From Lutibacter sp. B1 (GTDB lineage Bacteria; Bacteroidota; Bacteroidia; Flavobacteriales; Flavobacteriaceae), in assembly GCF_012524075.1 (NCBI RefSeq), contig NZ_JAAZUI010000012.1:1-64000 (forward strand): a stretch of DNA of 64,000 nt. The letters run 5' to 3'. The notes under the pieces were generated by a model. That model was not told where the DNA came from, searched no databases, and worked only from the letters and a program-made list of their open reading frames with translations. Positions 56,304 to 64,000 of this stretch are shown here, in pieces (within the stretch, counting starts at the first letter, position 1; each line of letters starts with the position of its first letter). A program made the position numbers and the translations under genes.

Positions 56304-57002
56304 ATGAAAAACTTACTTAAAATAGCACTTTTTATTACCACAATATACTTATTGCCGGTAAATTCATTTTCACAAATTGATAGTAGCAAAACTGCAAAAA
56401 AACCACAAGAAATTGATAATGAACTAACTACAGTTAAAAGTAACAATCAATTAAATGCAAAATCTTTAAATACAAAAGTACCTAACAGTTCTAATATAGA
56501 TCTAAATTCGAACAATAAACTAAATGAAAATGCTGTTGTAGAACAATTGAAAAAGAGCAATACTAATTCGAATAATTCAAACTTTTTAATGGAAACTTTA
56601 CCAGAAGATAGAGATATTATAGGTAAAAAATATTGGAAAGGTCAAGATGTAACCAATAAAAGATTAGAAAGTAATTTAGGTTTAGGAACTATTTACAGCA
56701 CATCAAAAACAGTTAGAATAGAATGTAGAGACCATAGCTATGTTGATGGAGATATTATTAAAATTTTTATAAATGAAAAACCTATTGATTCTAAAATTGC
56801 TTTAAAAGGAAATTATTATGTGCTTTACGTTAATTTAGAGCAAGGTTATAATAGAATTGATTTTCAGGCTATGAATCAAGGATTATCTGGTCCAAATACT
56901 GCCGAACTGAATGTTTATGACGATAAAGGGAATTTAATTTCTGCTAAAGAATGGAATTTACCAACCGGTTATATTGCTACACTAGGAATAATTAAAAAAT
57001 AA
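56304..57002 (+). CDS. Secreted hypothetical protein
   Basis: A 232-residue protein with signal peptide (MKNLLKIALFITTIYLLPVNSFSQ), an Asn/Ser/Lys-rich low-complexity region at ~25-95, then a compact domain from ~100 (GKKYWKGQDVTNKRLESNLGLGTIYSTSKTVRIECRDHSYVDGDIIKIFIN) whose strand pattern resembles a small beta-sandwich. No catalytic motif is recognisable. It lies 9 bp before the NUDIX gene. Confidence 0.7.
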   Translation: MKNLLKIALFITTIYLLPVNSFSQIDSSKTAKKPQEIDNELTTVKSNNQLNAKSLNTKVPNSSNIDLNSNNKLNENAVVEQLKKSNTNSNNSNFLMETLPEDRDIIGKKYWKGQDVTNKRLESNLGLGTIYSTSKTVRIECRDHSYVDGDIIKIFINEKPIDSKIALKGNYYVLYVNLEQGYNRIDFQAMNQGLSGPNTAELNVYDDKGNLISAKEWNLPTGYIATLGIIKK

Positions 57003-57011
57003 TTTTTTAAT

Positions 57012-57395
57012 ATGATTTTAGCTGCTTCAGGAGTTATTTTACAAGAAAAAAAAATTCTACTGTTACAACGTTCAAATTACACACAAAATTATCCCGGCTA
57101 TTGGGGTTGCCCCGGAGGCAGAGCTGAAAAAGGTGAAACAGCCGAGCAAAATGTTATACGAGAAGTAAAAGAAGAATGTAATTTAGATTTTACACCAACA
57201 TCTATATTAAAAACCGGTATTTGGCAAGACAGGGAATACTACAGATTTTTAGGTAAATGGAGCGGAACTATAAAAGTACAAGAAGAAGAAGTTATTGATT
57301 TTAACTGGTTTACATATAATGAAGCTATAAAATTGAACCTTTCTTTTGATTATAGAGATGTGATAGAACTTCTATATACAAAAAACTTGCTGTAA
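57012..57395 (+). CDS. NUDIX hydrolase
   Basis: A 127-residue Nudix protein: GCPGGRAEKGETAEQNVIREVKEECNLDF fits G-x5-E-x7-R-E-x-x-E-E-x-x-L with Asn in place of the usual Gly. Short length and the MutT-like start (ASGVILQEKKILLLQRSNY) suggest pyrophosphohydrolase action on a nucleotide derivative; the exact substrate is unknown. Probably cotranscribed with the preceding secreted protein. Confidence 0.85.
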   Translation: MILAASGVILQEKKILLLQRSNYTQNYPGYWGCPGGRAEKGETAEQNVIREVKEECNLDFTPTSILKTGIWQDREYYRFLGKWSGTIKVQEEEVIDFNWFTYNEAIKLNLSFDYRDVIELLYTKNLL

Positions 57396-57533
57396 TATAA
57401 TTATTAAAACAGCAGATATACCTTAAAAATAGTTTTCCTAATTTTAGAACAATTAAAAGTGTAACTTTTGCTTTTTAGCTTCGTCTTTAATTAAAAAGCG
57501 CTATACTTTTTTAGTAATCAAAAAATTAAAATT

Positions 57534-58433
57534 ATAAAAACTATTCATTCACATATTGTTCCAAAAGGTATTAAAAATATACGCTTACAAGATTATGCTT
57601 TCAAAGTTTTTGAAAATCAAATACCATCTAAAAGTGGTATAAAAAAAGCTATTAAACGTGGAGAAATATTTGTTGAAGGAAAAGTAGCGCAAACAGGTAC
57701 TTGGATTAATGAAGGACAATTTTTAGAATTGTACGAAACTTCTGCCAATCTGCCTAAAGTATATGAATTTAAGTTAGAGGTAGTATTTGAAGACAATCAT
57801 TTAGCTGTAATTAACAAGCCTGCAGGTATTTCGGTAAGTGGAAATAAATTTAAAACCATATACAATGCACTGCCTTTTAATTTAAGCAAAAGTTCTGAGA
57901 TTGATGTACTTTCTTGGCCTACACCAGTGCATAGACTCGATAATCAAACATCCGGAATTCTCTTAATCGCAAAAACCAAAACAGCACAAATTGAATTAGG
58001 TAAACAATTTGAGAATCAAATAATTCAAAAAAAATATGGTGCAATTGTTATAGGTGAAGTATGCGGAAATACTTTTATAAACTCTCCAATTGAAAATAAA
58101 AATGCCGAAACAAATTTTGAGATTATTGAAACAATAAAATCTTTAAAATTTAATAAATTAACCAGTTTAAAAGTATATCCAAAAACAGGGAGAACTCATC
58201 AAATACGTATTCATTTGGCCTCAATTGGACATCAAATTTTAGGAGACAAACTCTATGGTAATAAGGAAATGATACACAAAGGGAAAGGACTATTTTTATG
58301 TGCCAATGAAATTAAATTTTTACATCCAAAAACCTTTAAACCAATTCATATTAAAATTGATATTCCAAATAAATTCAAATCAATGCTAATTCGAGAAAAA
58401 AGACGATGGAATACTTATAATTTAACTAAATAA
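57534..58433 (+). CDS. RluA-family pseudouridine synthase with S4 domain, no ATG/GTG/TTG start
   Basis: An RNA pseudouridine synthase. The N-terminal S4 RNA-binding domain is coded from ~57580 (IRLQDYAFKVFENQIPSKSG, IKRGEIFVEGKVAQTGTWIN), and the catalytic Asp lies in PVHRLDNQTSGILLIAKT. Between the in-frame stop at 57492-57494 and the S4 domain there is no ATG, GTG or TTG; the first canonical start (TTG 57729) would remove the S4 domain. By alignment from memory to homologues beginning M-K-x-I-x-SHIVPKGI, the start corresponds to the ATA at 57534, with ATT at 57525 and 57531 as alternatives. Possibly a non-canonical start, or a mutated gene that is poorly expressed. Confidence 0.75.
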   Translation: MKTIHSHIVPKGIKNIRLQDYAFKVFENQIPSKSGIKKAIKRGEIFVEGKVAQTGTWINEGQFLELYETSANLPKVYEFKLEVVFEDNHLAVINKPAGISVSGNKFKTIYNALPFNLSKSSEIDVLSWPTPVHRLDNQTSGILLIAKTKTAQIELGKQFENQIIQKKYGAIVIGEVCGNTFINSPIENKNAETNFEIIETIKSLKFNKLTSLKVYPKTGRTHQIRIHLASIGHQILGDKLYGNKEMIHKGKGLFLCANEIKFLHPKTFKPIHIKIDIPNKFKSMLIREKRRWNTYNLTK

Positions 58434-59213
58434 CTCATTTAAAACTTTAGCTAACCTAATTCCTCCTTTTTGTAATTGAGAACGTACTAAACCAAAATTT
58501 TCGTACATATATCCATAACCTAATTTTTCTCCAATTTCAACAGAGCCATAAACTTTTATTGCAAAAGTTTGTGTTTCGTTTACCCAATCTTCGATTGTTC
58601 CTTCTTGTAAATATTTAACTTGTTCTTTTGAAATTACATCTGTATTATCAGCTAATTCAGTATACGTCATTTGATAATGATTAATCATTTTAGAATCCCA
58701 AACTGAATGTAAATTGGTTCCATCATCAAACCAACGAACCTGAATAGTATTTCCTCCCTTATCTTCAGCTCTTCCAACATGCATAGGCTGATGCAAATCT
58801 CCAATTAAATGCACTAACATTTTCAAGTAAAATACTTTATCTTCTTTACTTGAATTTTCATCTAAAATTACTTTTTTACAGGCTTCAATTCCGGTAACCA
58901 AATCTCCTTTTGGGTTCTTTTCAGAATCTTGATATGTAACACCAAAAGGCATATTTACATAATGCCAAGTGTAAAATTCATTATATCGTTTATCAGATTT
59001 TATATCGTCAGCAAAAGTTGAAACAAATGCCAAACTTTGACCATCTAATAATTCAGCAATTTTTCTTTTTGTTTTTCCTTTTAAATAGTCTTCAGCAATT
59101 TTACCAATGGTTCTGTGTCCTGTTTGTCCCCAATCCGGATTATTATAAGCAACCATCAAATTACTAAACCCAATAAATAAAGCTGTCAAAAATATATACT
59201 TCGTTAATTTCAT
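58422..59213 (-). CDS. S1/P1 nuclease
   Basis: A 263-residue exported zinc-dependent nuclease of the S1/P1 family that degrades single-stranded nucleic acids. The signal peptide (MKLTKYIFLTALFIGFSNLMVA) would expose a mature start near WGQTGHRTIGKIAEDYL (Trp ligand). HLIGDLHQPMHVGRAEDKGGNTIQVRW (~139) supplies the zinc-binding His/Asp. Periplasmic or secreted. The 3' end overlaps the convergent pseudouridine synthase by 12 bp. Confidence 0.9.
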   Translation of the reverse strand: MKLTKYIFLTALFIGFSNLMVAYNNPDWGQTGHRTIGKIAEDYLKGKTKRKIAELLDGQSLAFVSTFADDIKSDKRYNEFYTWHYVNMPFGVTYQDSEKNPKGDLVTGIEACKKVILDENSSKEDKVFYLKMLVHLIGDLHQPMHVGRAEDKGGNTIQVRWFDDGTNLHSVWDSKMINHYQMTYTELADNTDVISKEQVKYLQEGTIEDWVNETQTFAIKVYGSVEIGEKLGYGYMYENFGLVRSQLQKGGIRLAKVLNELFS

Positions 59214-59327
59214 CTCTTTTAGTTTTCAGCTAAGTTAAAAATAAACTTTGTTAAATATTTTGTAAATTATAATTAATTTTTTATATCTTTATAATATCAT
59301 TTTGATATCAATTAAAAAACCAATATC

Positions 59328-60188
59328 ATGACACAAGAAAAAATTATTAAATTATCAAATGGCTACCTTATGCTGTTTATAATAGTATTATTAATTGCAG
59401 GTGGAGTTTACAGTTTAGTTCATTCAATTTTTTGGCTGTTTGCCATCTTGTTAGTTTTAGCAATAATTATTTTGCCGGGTTTCTTTTTAGTAAACCCAAA
59501 CACTTCAAAAGTTATATTGTTGTTTGGAAAATACATAGGTACCGTTAAAGAAAACGGATTTTATTGGGCAAATCCTTTTTATACCAAAAGAAGTATTTCA
59601 CTTAGAGCTAGTAATTTTGATAGTGAACGTGTAAAAGTTAACGACAAACTGGGAAATCCTATTATGATTAGCACCATTTTAGTTTGGAAAGTAAAAGACA
59701 CTTTTAAAGCTGCTTTTGATGTTGATAATTATGAAAATTTTGTTCGTGTACAATCTGATGCCGCTGTTAGAAAATTAGCAAGTTTATACCCTTATGATAA
59801 TTTTGAAGATGATGGTAAAGAAGAAGAAATTACACTTAGAGCCAGCGTAAACGAAGTTAGTGAGGCATTAGAAAAAGAACTTTCAGAACGCTTAGATATG
59901 GCTGGAATTGAAGTTTTAGAGGCTCGTATTGGTTATTTAGCTTATGCACAAGAAATTGCAAATGCTATGTTAAAACGTCAACAAGCTACTGCTATTATTG
60001 CTGCCCGACATAAAATTGTTGAAGGAGCAGTTAGCATGGTAGAAATGGCTCTTGATGTTTTAAATAAAAAGCAGATTGTTGATTTAGATGAAGAAAGAAA
60101 AGCCGCAATGGTTAGTAATTTAATGGTAGTGCTTTGTTCAGATAAAGACACTACGCCAATTGTAAATACAGGAACTTTAAACCACTAA
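59328..60188 (+). CDS. SPFH/Band 7 domain membrane protein
   Basis: A 286-residue protein with an N-terminal double hydrophobic hairpin (~10-52) and an SPFH domain (~60-255; SKVILLFGKYIGTVKENGFYWANPF, ISTILVWKVKDTFKAAFDV, LEKELSERLDMAGIEVLEARI). It scaffolds membrane microdomains. The next genes are a 22-codon ORF, a DUF4177 protein, a hydrolase, a ribbon-helix-helix protein and an epimerase, all rightward with short gaps. SPFH-plus-small-protein operons occur in other bacteria, but the role of the set is unknown. Confidence 0.87.
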   Translation: MTQEKIIKLSNGYLMLFIIVLLIAGGVYSLVHSIFWLFAILLVLAIIILPGFFLVNPNTSKVILLFGKYIGTVKENGFYWANPFYTKRSISLRASNFDSERVKVNDKLGNPIMISTILVWKVKDTFKAAFDVDNYENFVRVQSDAAVRKLASLYPYDNFEDDGKEEEITLRASVNEVSEALEKELSERLDMAGIEVLEARIGYLAYAQEIANAMLKRQQATAIIAARHKIVEGAVSMVEMALDVLNKKQIVDLDEERKAAMVSNLMVVLCSDKDTTPIVNTGTLNH

Positions 60189-60192
60189 AAAA

Positions 60193-60261
60193 ATGATTTA
60201 TTATATTATTAGTATTGTAATTTATATAATTACTTTAATACCTGTTTATTTATTCTTATAA
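60193..60261 (+). CDS. Tiny hydrophobic ORF (22 aa)
   Basis: ATG 60193 to TAA 60259-60261, starting 4 bp after the SPFH stop. The product MIYYIISIVIYIITLIPVYL plus two residues is one membrane segment. It could be a real small membrane peptide or chance in AT-rich DNA; no RBS supports it strongly. Confidence 0.35.
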   Translation: MIYYIISIVIYIITLIPVYLFL

Positions 60262-60272
60262 ATATTAAAAAG

Positions 60273-60440
60273 ATGAAAGAATATAAAATAGTAAAGAAAA
60301 GTTTATGGAGTAAAGATGTTGATTTTACAGAAAAATTAAATCAATTAGCTCGTGAAGGATGGGAAGTAAAAAGTGCTATTAGTAATGGTCAAGGAGGCTT
60401 TTCAAAAGTACTTTTAGAAAGAAATAAAAATAGAATTTAA
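60273..60440 (+). CDS. DUF4177 small protein (55 aa)
   Basis: ATG at 60273, preceded by TTAAAAAG. The product begins MKEYKIVKKSLWSKDVDF and contains NQLAREGWEVKSA and a FSKVLLER end, the usual layout of DUF4177: an amphipathic strand pair with the conserved L-N-x-x-G-W-E-V. It lies between the SPFH gene and the hydrolase gene and is too short for most ORF callers. Function unknown. Confidence 0.75.
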   Translation: MKEYKIVKKSLWSKDVDFTEKLNQLAREGWEVKSAISNGQGGFSKVLLERNKNRI

Positions 60441-60462
60441 TTTCATATTAAAAAACCAACTA

Positions 60463-61410
60463 ATGAAAAGATATTTATCCGTACTATTTTTCATATTACC
60501 ACTATTCAGTTTATTTGCACAAGAAAAAAATTACAATGAGCAGGAAGTAAGTATACCCACTAAAACTGTAAAAATAACCGGAACTCTTTTATCACCAAAA
60601 GGAATTGAAAAACCATCATTAGTTATACTTATACCAGGTTCTGGACCAACAGACAGGGATGGAAATAATTCGATGATGAGAAATAATTCTCTAAAATTTT
60701 TAGCCGAAAATTTAGCTGATAATAACATTGCATCGTACAGATTTGATAAAAGTGTTCTTTCAATAGATAAAAATGACACTATTGCTGTTAAAAAAGTAAC
60801 ATTTAGTTCTTTTATAAATGAAGCCAAAGAAGTAGTATCTTATTTTAAAAATTCAAATAACTACTCTAACTTAATTGTTGCAGGTCACAGCCAAGGAAGT
60901 TTGGTAGGAATGGTTGCATCTCAAAATAATGTTGATGGCTATATTTCATTAGCCGGGGCAGGAAGAACAATTGATGAAGTTTTGGTAGAACAAATTGAAA
61001 AGCAAGCTCCTTTTTTAAAAGAAGAATCCGTTAGAATTGTAACCGAATTAAAAAAAGGAAATACGGTAGAAGATTTCAATCCTATGCTAATTTCATTATT
61101 TAAAAAACAAGTACAACCATTTTTAAGTGAATGGATGCAATACAATCCGCAAAATGAAATAAAAAAACTAACTATTCCTGTTTTAATTATTAATGGCTCT
61201 AAAGATATACAGGTTAATACAACTGAAGCAGAATTATTACATCAATCAAACCAAAATTCTAAATTGTATATTATTGAAAACATGAATCATTTATTTAAAG
61301 AAGTAAAAGGTGATATTAACGAAAATATACAAACTTATAATAACCCTAATTTACCTGTAATGGTTGAATTAATAAATATAATTTCGACCTTTGTAAATGA
61401 AATAAAATAA
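60463..61410 (+). CDS. Exported alpha/beta hydrolase
   Basis: A 315-residue alpha/beta-fold hydrolase with signal peptide (MKRYLSVLFFILPLFSLFAQ). PGSGPTDRDGN near 55 is the oxyanion strand, GHSQGSLVGM near 143 holds the nucleophilic Ser, and the catalytic Asp/His are probably in INGSKDIQVN (~246) and MNHLFKE (~274). Esterase or lipase-like; substrate unknown. It sits in the SPFH operon. Confidence 0.83.
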   Translation: MKRYLSVLFFILPLFSLFAQEKNYNEQEVSIPTKTVKITGTLLSPKGIEKPSLVILIPGSGPTDRDGNNSMMRNNSLKFLAENLADNNIASYRFDKSVLSIDKNDTIAVKKVTFSSFINEAKEVVSYFKNSNNYSNLIVAGHSQGSLVGMVASQNNVDGYISLAGAGRTIDEVLVEQIEKQAPFLKEESVRIVTELKKGNTVEDFNPMLISLFKKQVQPFLSEWMQYNPQNEIKKLTIPVLIINGSKDIQVNTTEAELLHQSNQNSKLYIIENMNHLFKEVKGDINENIQTYNNPNLPVMVELINIISTFVNEIK

Positions 61411-61413
61411 AAC

Positions 61414-61581
61414 ATGTCTAAGAAAAAAGCATTTGCATTACGAATAAATGAAGATATGCTCAAAGCAATTGAGAAATGGGCTGCTGATGAGTTTCGTTCA
61501 ACTAACGGACAGTTAGAATGGATGCTAAACAAGTGCTTAAAAGACGCAAAAAGATTACCGAAAAAAACAAACTCAGAATAA
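61414..61581 (+). CDS. Arc-type ribbon-helix-helix DNA-binding protein (55 aa)
   Basis: ATG at 61414, 3 bp after the hydrolase stop. The product begins MSKKKAFALRINEDMLKAIEK, then has FRSTNGQLEWMLNKCLK and a basic tail, fitting the Arc/MetJ ribbon-helix-helix fold. Such proteins dimerise to bind DNA; this may regulate its own operon. No toxin gene is adjacent, so a toxin-antitoxin role is not supported. Confidence 0.78.
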   Translation: MSKKKAFALRINEDMLKAIEKWAADEFRSTNGQLEWMLNKCLKDAKRLPKKTNSE

Positions 61582-61584
61582 TAA

Positions 61585-62505
61585 ATGTACAAAATCGAAG
61601 AACTTGATAACGAAAATCCTCTTTTAAATCAAGTTATAATCAAAAACGATACATTGAATTTTCAAAGTTCAATCTATCCAAATTTAGGTGCCTCACTTCA
61701 AAAATTATCTTTTAGTGATGTTGATATTATAGATGGAATTGAAAACAATAACATCGGGTTAAATACTTACAGGTCAAAATTTAATTCATCGTTACTGTTC
61801 CCCTTTCCTAATAGAATTTCTAACGGAAAATACACTTTTAAAACTGTCAACTATAAATTAGCGTGTAACGAAACCGCATTAAATAACACTTTACACGGCT
61901 TTGTTTACAACAAAAGTTTTAAAGTAAAAAATACTGAAGTTTCAAAAGAAATTGCTTCTGTTATATTTTCTTATACCGATGAAGGTAAATCTAAAGGATT
62001 TCCTTTTTCGTATCAATTAGATGTAACCTATACTTTTACAAAAGAAAAAATGAGCGTTAATTTTACTGTTTTTAATAATGGTGATAAATCGTTCCCCTTT
62101 GGTATTGGCTGGCATCCTTATTTTAAAACTTCAAATTTAGGTGAGAGTATACTTAATTTTAATGCTGACAATCAATATTCTTTAGATGAAAAAATGATTC
62201 CTCAAAATGAAATTCCATTAAAATTCAAAACACCTCTTTTACTTAAAGATATGTTTTTAGACGACTGCTTTATTACAAAACAATCCACATCTTCTTTAAA
62301 AACAAATAATTACGCTATTGAAATAGACTTTTCATCAAAAACACCCAATAGTTTTTTACAAGTATATACTCCTCCTACAAGAGATAGCATAGCTATAGAG
62401 CCTATGACGTGTGCACCGAATAGTTTTAATAACAAAAACGGTTTATTGGTATTAGAGCCTAAAAAAAGTTACGACTGGAAAATTGATATGAAATATTCGT
62501 TTTAA
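61585..62505 (+). CDS. Aldose 1-epimerase family protein
   Basis: A 306-residue GalM-like enzyme that interconverts sugar anomers. Probable catalytic residues: His in TLHGFVYNKSF (~108) and GIGWHPYF (~181), and Glu in LVLEPKKSYDW (~297). No signal peptide, so cytoplasmic. It may act on glucose-6-phosphate or hexoses. It ends the SPFH operon, with a terminator after it. Confidence 0.85.
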   Translation: MYKIEELDNENPLLNQVIIKNDTLNFQSSIYPNLGASLQKLSFSDVDIIDGIENNNIGLNTYRSKFNSSLLFPFPNRISNGKYTFKTVNYKLACNETALNNTLHGFVYNKSFKVKNTEVSKEIASVIFSYTDEGKSKGFPFSYQLDVTYTFTKEKMSVNFTVFNNGDKSFPFGIGWHPYFKTSNLGESILNFNADNQYSLDEKMIPQNEIPLKFKTPLLLKDMFLDDCFITKQSTSSLKTNNYAIEIDFSSKTPNSFLQVYTPPTRDSIAIEPMTCAPNSFNNKNGLLVLEPKKSYDWKIDMKYSF

Positions 62506-62508
62506 GAT

Positions 62509-62547
62509 AAAAAAAGGCTGTTTGAAAATTTCAAACAGCCTTTTTTA
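62509..62547. terminator. Bidirectional intrinsic terminator
   Basis: AAAAGGCTGTTTGAAA / TTTCAAACAGCCTTTT stem flanked by A6 and T6 runs, between convergent epimerase and S46 peptidase genes. Confidence 0.93.
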
Positions 62548-62564
62548 TTAAAATTAAATCTTTT

Positions 62565-64000
62565 TTATTTCTTTGGATGAACTAATTTCATTTCATCAAT
62601 TAAATTGGTTGCACCGGCGTATTTATCAATAATAAATAACACATATCGAAGATCAACCATAATACTTCTAACAATATCAGCATCAAAGTATAAATCACTC
62701 ATTGTGCCTTCCCAAGTAGTATCAAAAGCCAATCCGATTAAATTACCTTCACCATCAACCACCGGACTTCCCGAGTTACCACCTGTCATATGATTTGTTG
62801 ATAAAAAGTTTACAGGCATTTTACCGTTTTCGCCATATTGCCCAAAATCTTTTGCTTTATATAAATCTTGTAATTTTTGCGGTACATCAAACTCATAGTC
62901 GCCAGGTACATATTTTTCCATTACTCCTTTTAAAAATGTTTGTGTAGTATAATAAACACCATCTTTTGGCTCGTAACCTTGCACCATTCCGTAATTAACT
63001 CTCAACGTACTGTTAGCATCCGGAAAAAATCGTTTATTAGGAAAAACTTCCATTAACGCTTTCATATATTGTTTTTGTACTGCAGCTAATTGCAAATTCA
63101 ACTCCTGATATTTTGGCTCTATATTATTGTAAAATATTTCGTGTAATTCTTTACCAAATACATAAGCCTTATCGTTATTCAATTTTTGAATAACCTCTTC
63201 GGCTGAACCAGACAATAATTCTTTTGCGCCTTCTAAACTTGTTAATTTAGTACTGCTGTAAATATCATTTGTTAGAGCCGTAAAGTTAACATCTTTCATA
63301 TTTTGTGGAAGATATTCTTTTGGAGCCTTTTCAGCATATAAACTAACTAATTTTTCAAAAACAGGCTTATCTACCAATACACTATAGTTTTTAAATTTAT
63401 CATCAAGACTTTCTAAAACATAACTTCTTCTACCTTCAAAAGCTTGTTCACTTCCTTTTAAATACGCTTGTTCTAATTGAAAAGCGTTAAATGTTACACT
63501 TAATAATTCAACATTTCTATAAGCAATCTCAATCCAATAATCACGCGCTAAGGATACACTTTCGATTTCTTTATATAATTTCTCAAAATCCGATAATAAA
63601 GTACTATAACCTACTAAATCTTTTTCTTCAACTATTTTGGTAAATTCTTTTTCTAGCTCTTTTTTCTTTTCAATAGCATTTGTTTGTTTAATTCCCTGAT
63701 CTTCACCTATCCATTTCTTCCAATAATTAGCAATTGAAGCAAATTTTGAAGCATATTTTATTTTAATGTCAGCATCTTTTCTCATGAAAGAATCCACAAT
63801 TTTTAAGGCATTTTCTCTCACTTCAATTTTTGCAGGATTCAATACATTTACTATTTGATCTACACCAACAGCAGGCAAATATTCATTGGTACGTCCTGGA
63901 AAACCAAATACCAAAGTAAAATCTCTTTCTTCAACACCATCTAACGAAATTGGTAAATAATGGTTTGGTTTATACGGTACATTGTCTTTTGAATAAGCGG
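62565..64000 (-). CDS. S46-family dipeptidyl-peptidase, C-terminal part (cut by right edge)
   Basis: Periplasmic serine peptidase that removes dipeptides from oligopeptides. The frame runs to the window end (YSKDNVPYKPNHYLPISLDG ahead of FGFPGRTNEYL). The catalytic Ser is in TGGNSGSPVVDGEGNLIGLAF. The residue 18 positions after the Ser is Thr (AFDTTWEG); by my recollection of P. gingivalis numbering this is the S1 position that is Gly673 in DPP7 and Arg673 in DPP11. Specificity is therefore unclear. About 475 residues are visible of an expected ~700; the N-terminal catalytic His and signal peptide lie outside. Confidence 0.92.
   Translation of the reverse strand, partial: AYSKDNVPYKPNHYLPISLDGVEERDFTLVFGFPGRTNEYLPAVGVDQIVNVLNPAKIEVRENALKIVDSFMRKDADIKIKYASKFASIANYWKKWIGEDQGIKQTNAIEKKKELEKEFTKIVEEKDLVGYSTLLSDFEKLYKEIESVSLARDYWIEIAYRNVELLSVTFNAFQLEQAYLKGSEQAFEGRRSYVLESLDDKFKNYSVLVDKPVFEKLVSLYAEKAPKEYLPQNMKDVNFTALTNDIYSSTKLTSLEGAKELLSGSAEEVIQKLNNDKAYVFGKELHEIFYNNIEPKYQELNLQLAAVQKQYMKALMEVFPNKRFFPDANSTLRVNYGMVQGYEPKDGVYYTTQTFLKGVMEKYVPGDYEFDVPQKLQDLYKAKDFGQYGENGKMPVNFLSTNHMTGGNSGSPVVDGEGNLIGLAFDTTWEGTMSDLYFDADIVRSIMVDLRYVLFIIDKYAGATNLIDEMKLVHPKK

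Noticed and set aside
57729-57731. TTG 57729 as start of the pseudouridine synthase
   Set aside because: It would discard a clearly coded S4 RNA-binding domain directly upstream in the same frame.
61414-61581. Toxin-antitoxin pair involving the Arc-type protein
   Set aside because: Neighbours are a hydrolase and an aldose epimerase; no toxin-like gene is adjacent.

Overview
The window is an AT-rich stretch of a Bacteroidota chromosome, almost certainly a marine or sediment Flavobacteriaceae (a Lutibacter- or Polaribacter-like genus would fit, but genus is only a guess). Reasons: a type IX secretion sorting-domain protein and a PorD-like (DUF4835) protein, the Bacteroidota-type omega subunit in a recN-porD-coaBC-rpoZ-bamD cluster, an S46 dipeptidyl-peptidase, few Shine-Dalgarno sequences, and TAnnTTTG-like -7 boxes. 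No rRNA, tRNA or CRISPR array was seen. The left edge cuts an IS256-family transposase and the right edge cuts the S46 peptidase gene.

Layout. 1-9.9 kb: IS256 end, DUF349 protein, aroE, two tandem DUF368 (PopT-type) membrane proteins, TPR protein, then a rightward pyrR-pyrB-(small protein)-T9SS protein-rnz run. 9.9-11.6 kb: gene-poor region with a 49-codon gene, three 21-bp repeats, a PAS/LuxR regulator, tandem hairpins and a structured RNA candidate. 11.6-34.6 kb: housekeeping genes (TPR, gyrA, clpC, glycosyltransferase, acyl-CoA dehydrogenase with etfAB, fabI, recN, porD, coaBC, rpoZ, bamD, ferritin, dapA, a 5'-nucleotidase split over two genes, guaC). 34.6-48.6 kb: a sulfur-metabolism island. 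48.6-64 kb: ligA, a second copy of the structured RNA, a retropepsin/glycogen-binding-domain pair, fabH-like, htpG, NUDIX, a pseudouridine synthase without a normal start codon, S1/P1 nuclease, an SPFH operon with three tiny genes, aldose epimerase and S46 peptidase.

The sulfur island is the most interesting region. A membrane-anchored twelve-haem cytochrome is divergent from a Tat-exported molybdopterin reductase (PsrA/PhsA type), its four-cluster ferredoxin subunit and NrfD-type membrane subunit, two half-size YeeE/YedE sulfur-compound transporters, and two anchored rhodanese-fold proteins. A second unit has two exported tandem-rhodanese proteins, a porin and two paralogous Crp/Fnr regulators. 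The two anchored rhodaneses lack the catalytic cysteine yet end in the same Lys-rich tail closing in Gly-Gly-Cys, like the sulfur-carrying arm of SoxY; the tandem proteins have four intact active sites. I infer a periplasmic sulfane-sulfur relay feeding a sulfur, polysulfide or thiosulfate reductase. The promoters of the two units share an exact 17-bp operator-like sequence in opposite orientation plus a second palindrome class, probably targets of the two regulators.

The second notable item is a pair of intergenic elements (about 11447-11618 and 50831-51000). Two conserved blocks of 29 and 38 nt each carry a single difference, and the two differing positions pair with each other (C-G in one copy, U-A in the other). 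Each copy ends in a terminator hairpin, which points to a two-copy small RNA.
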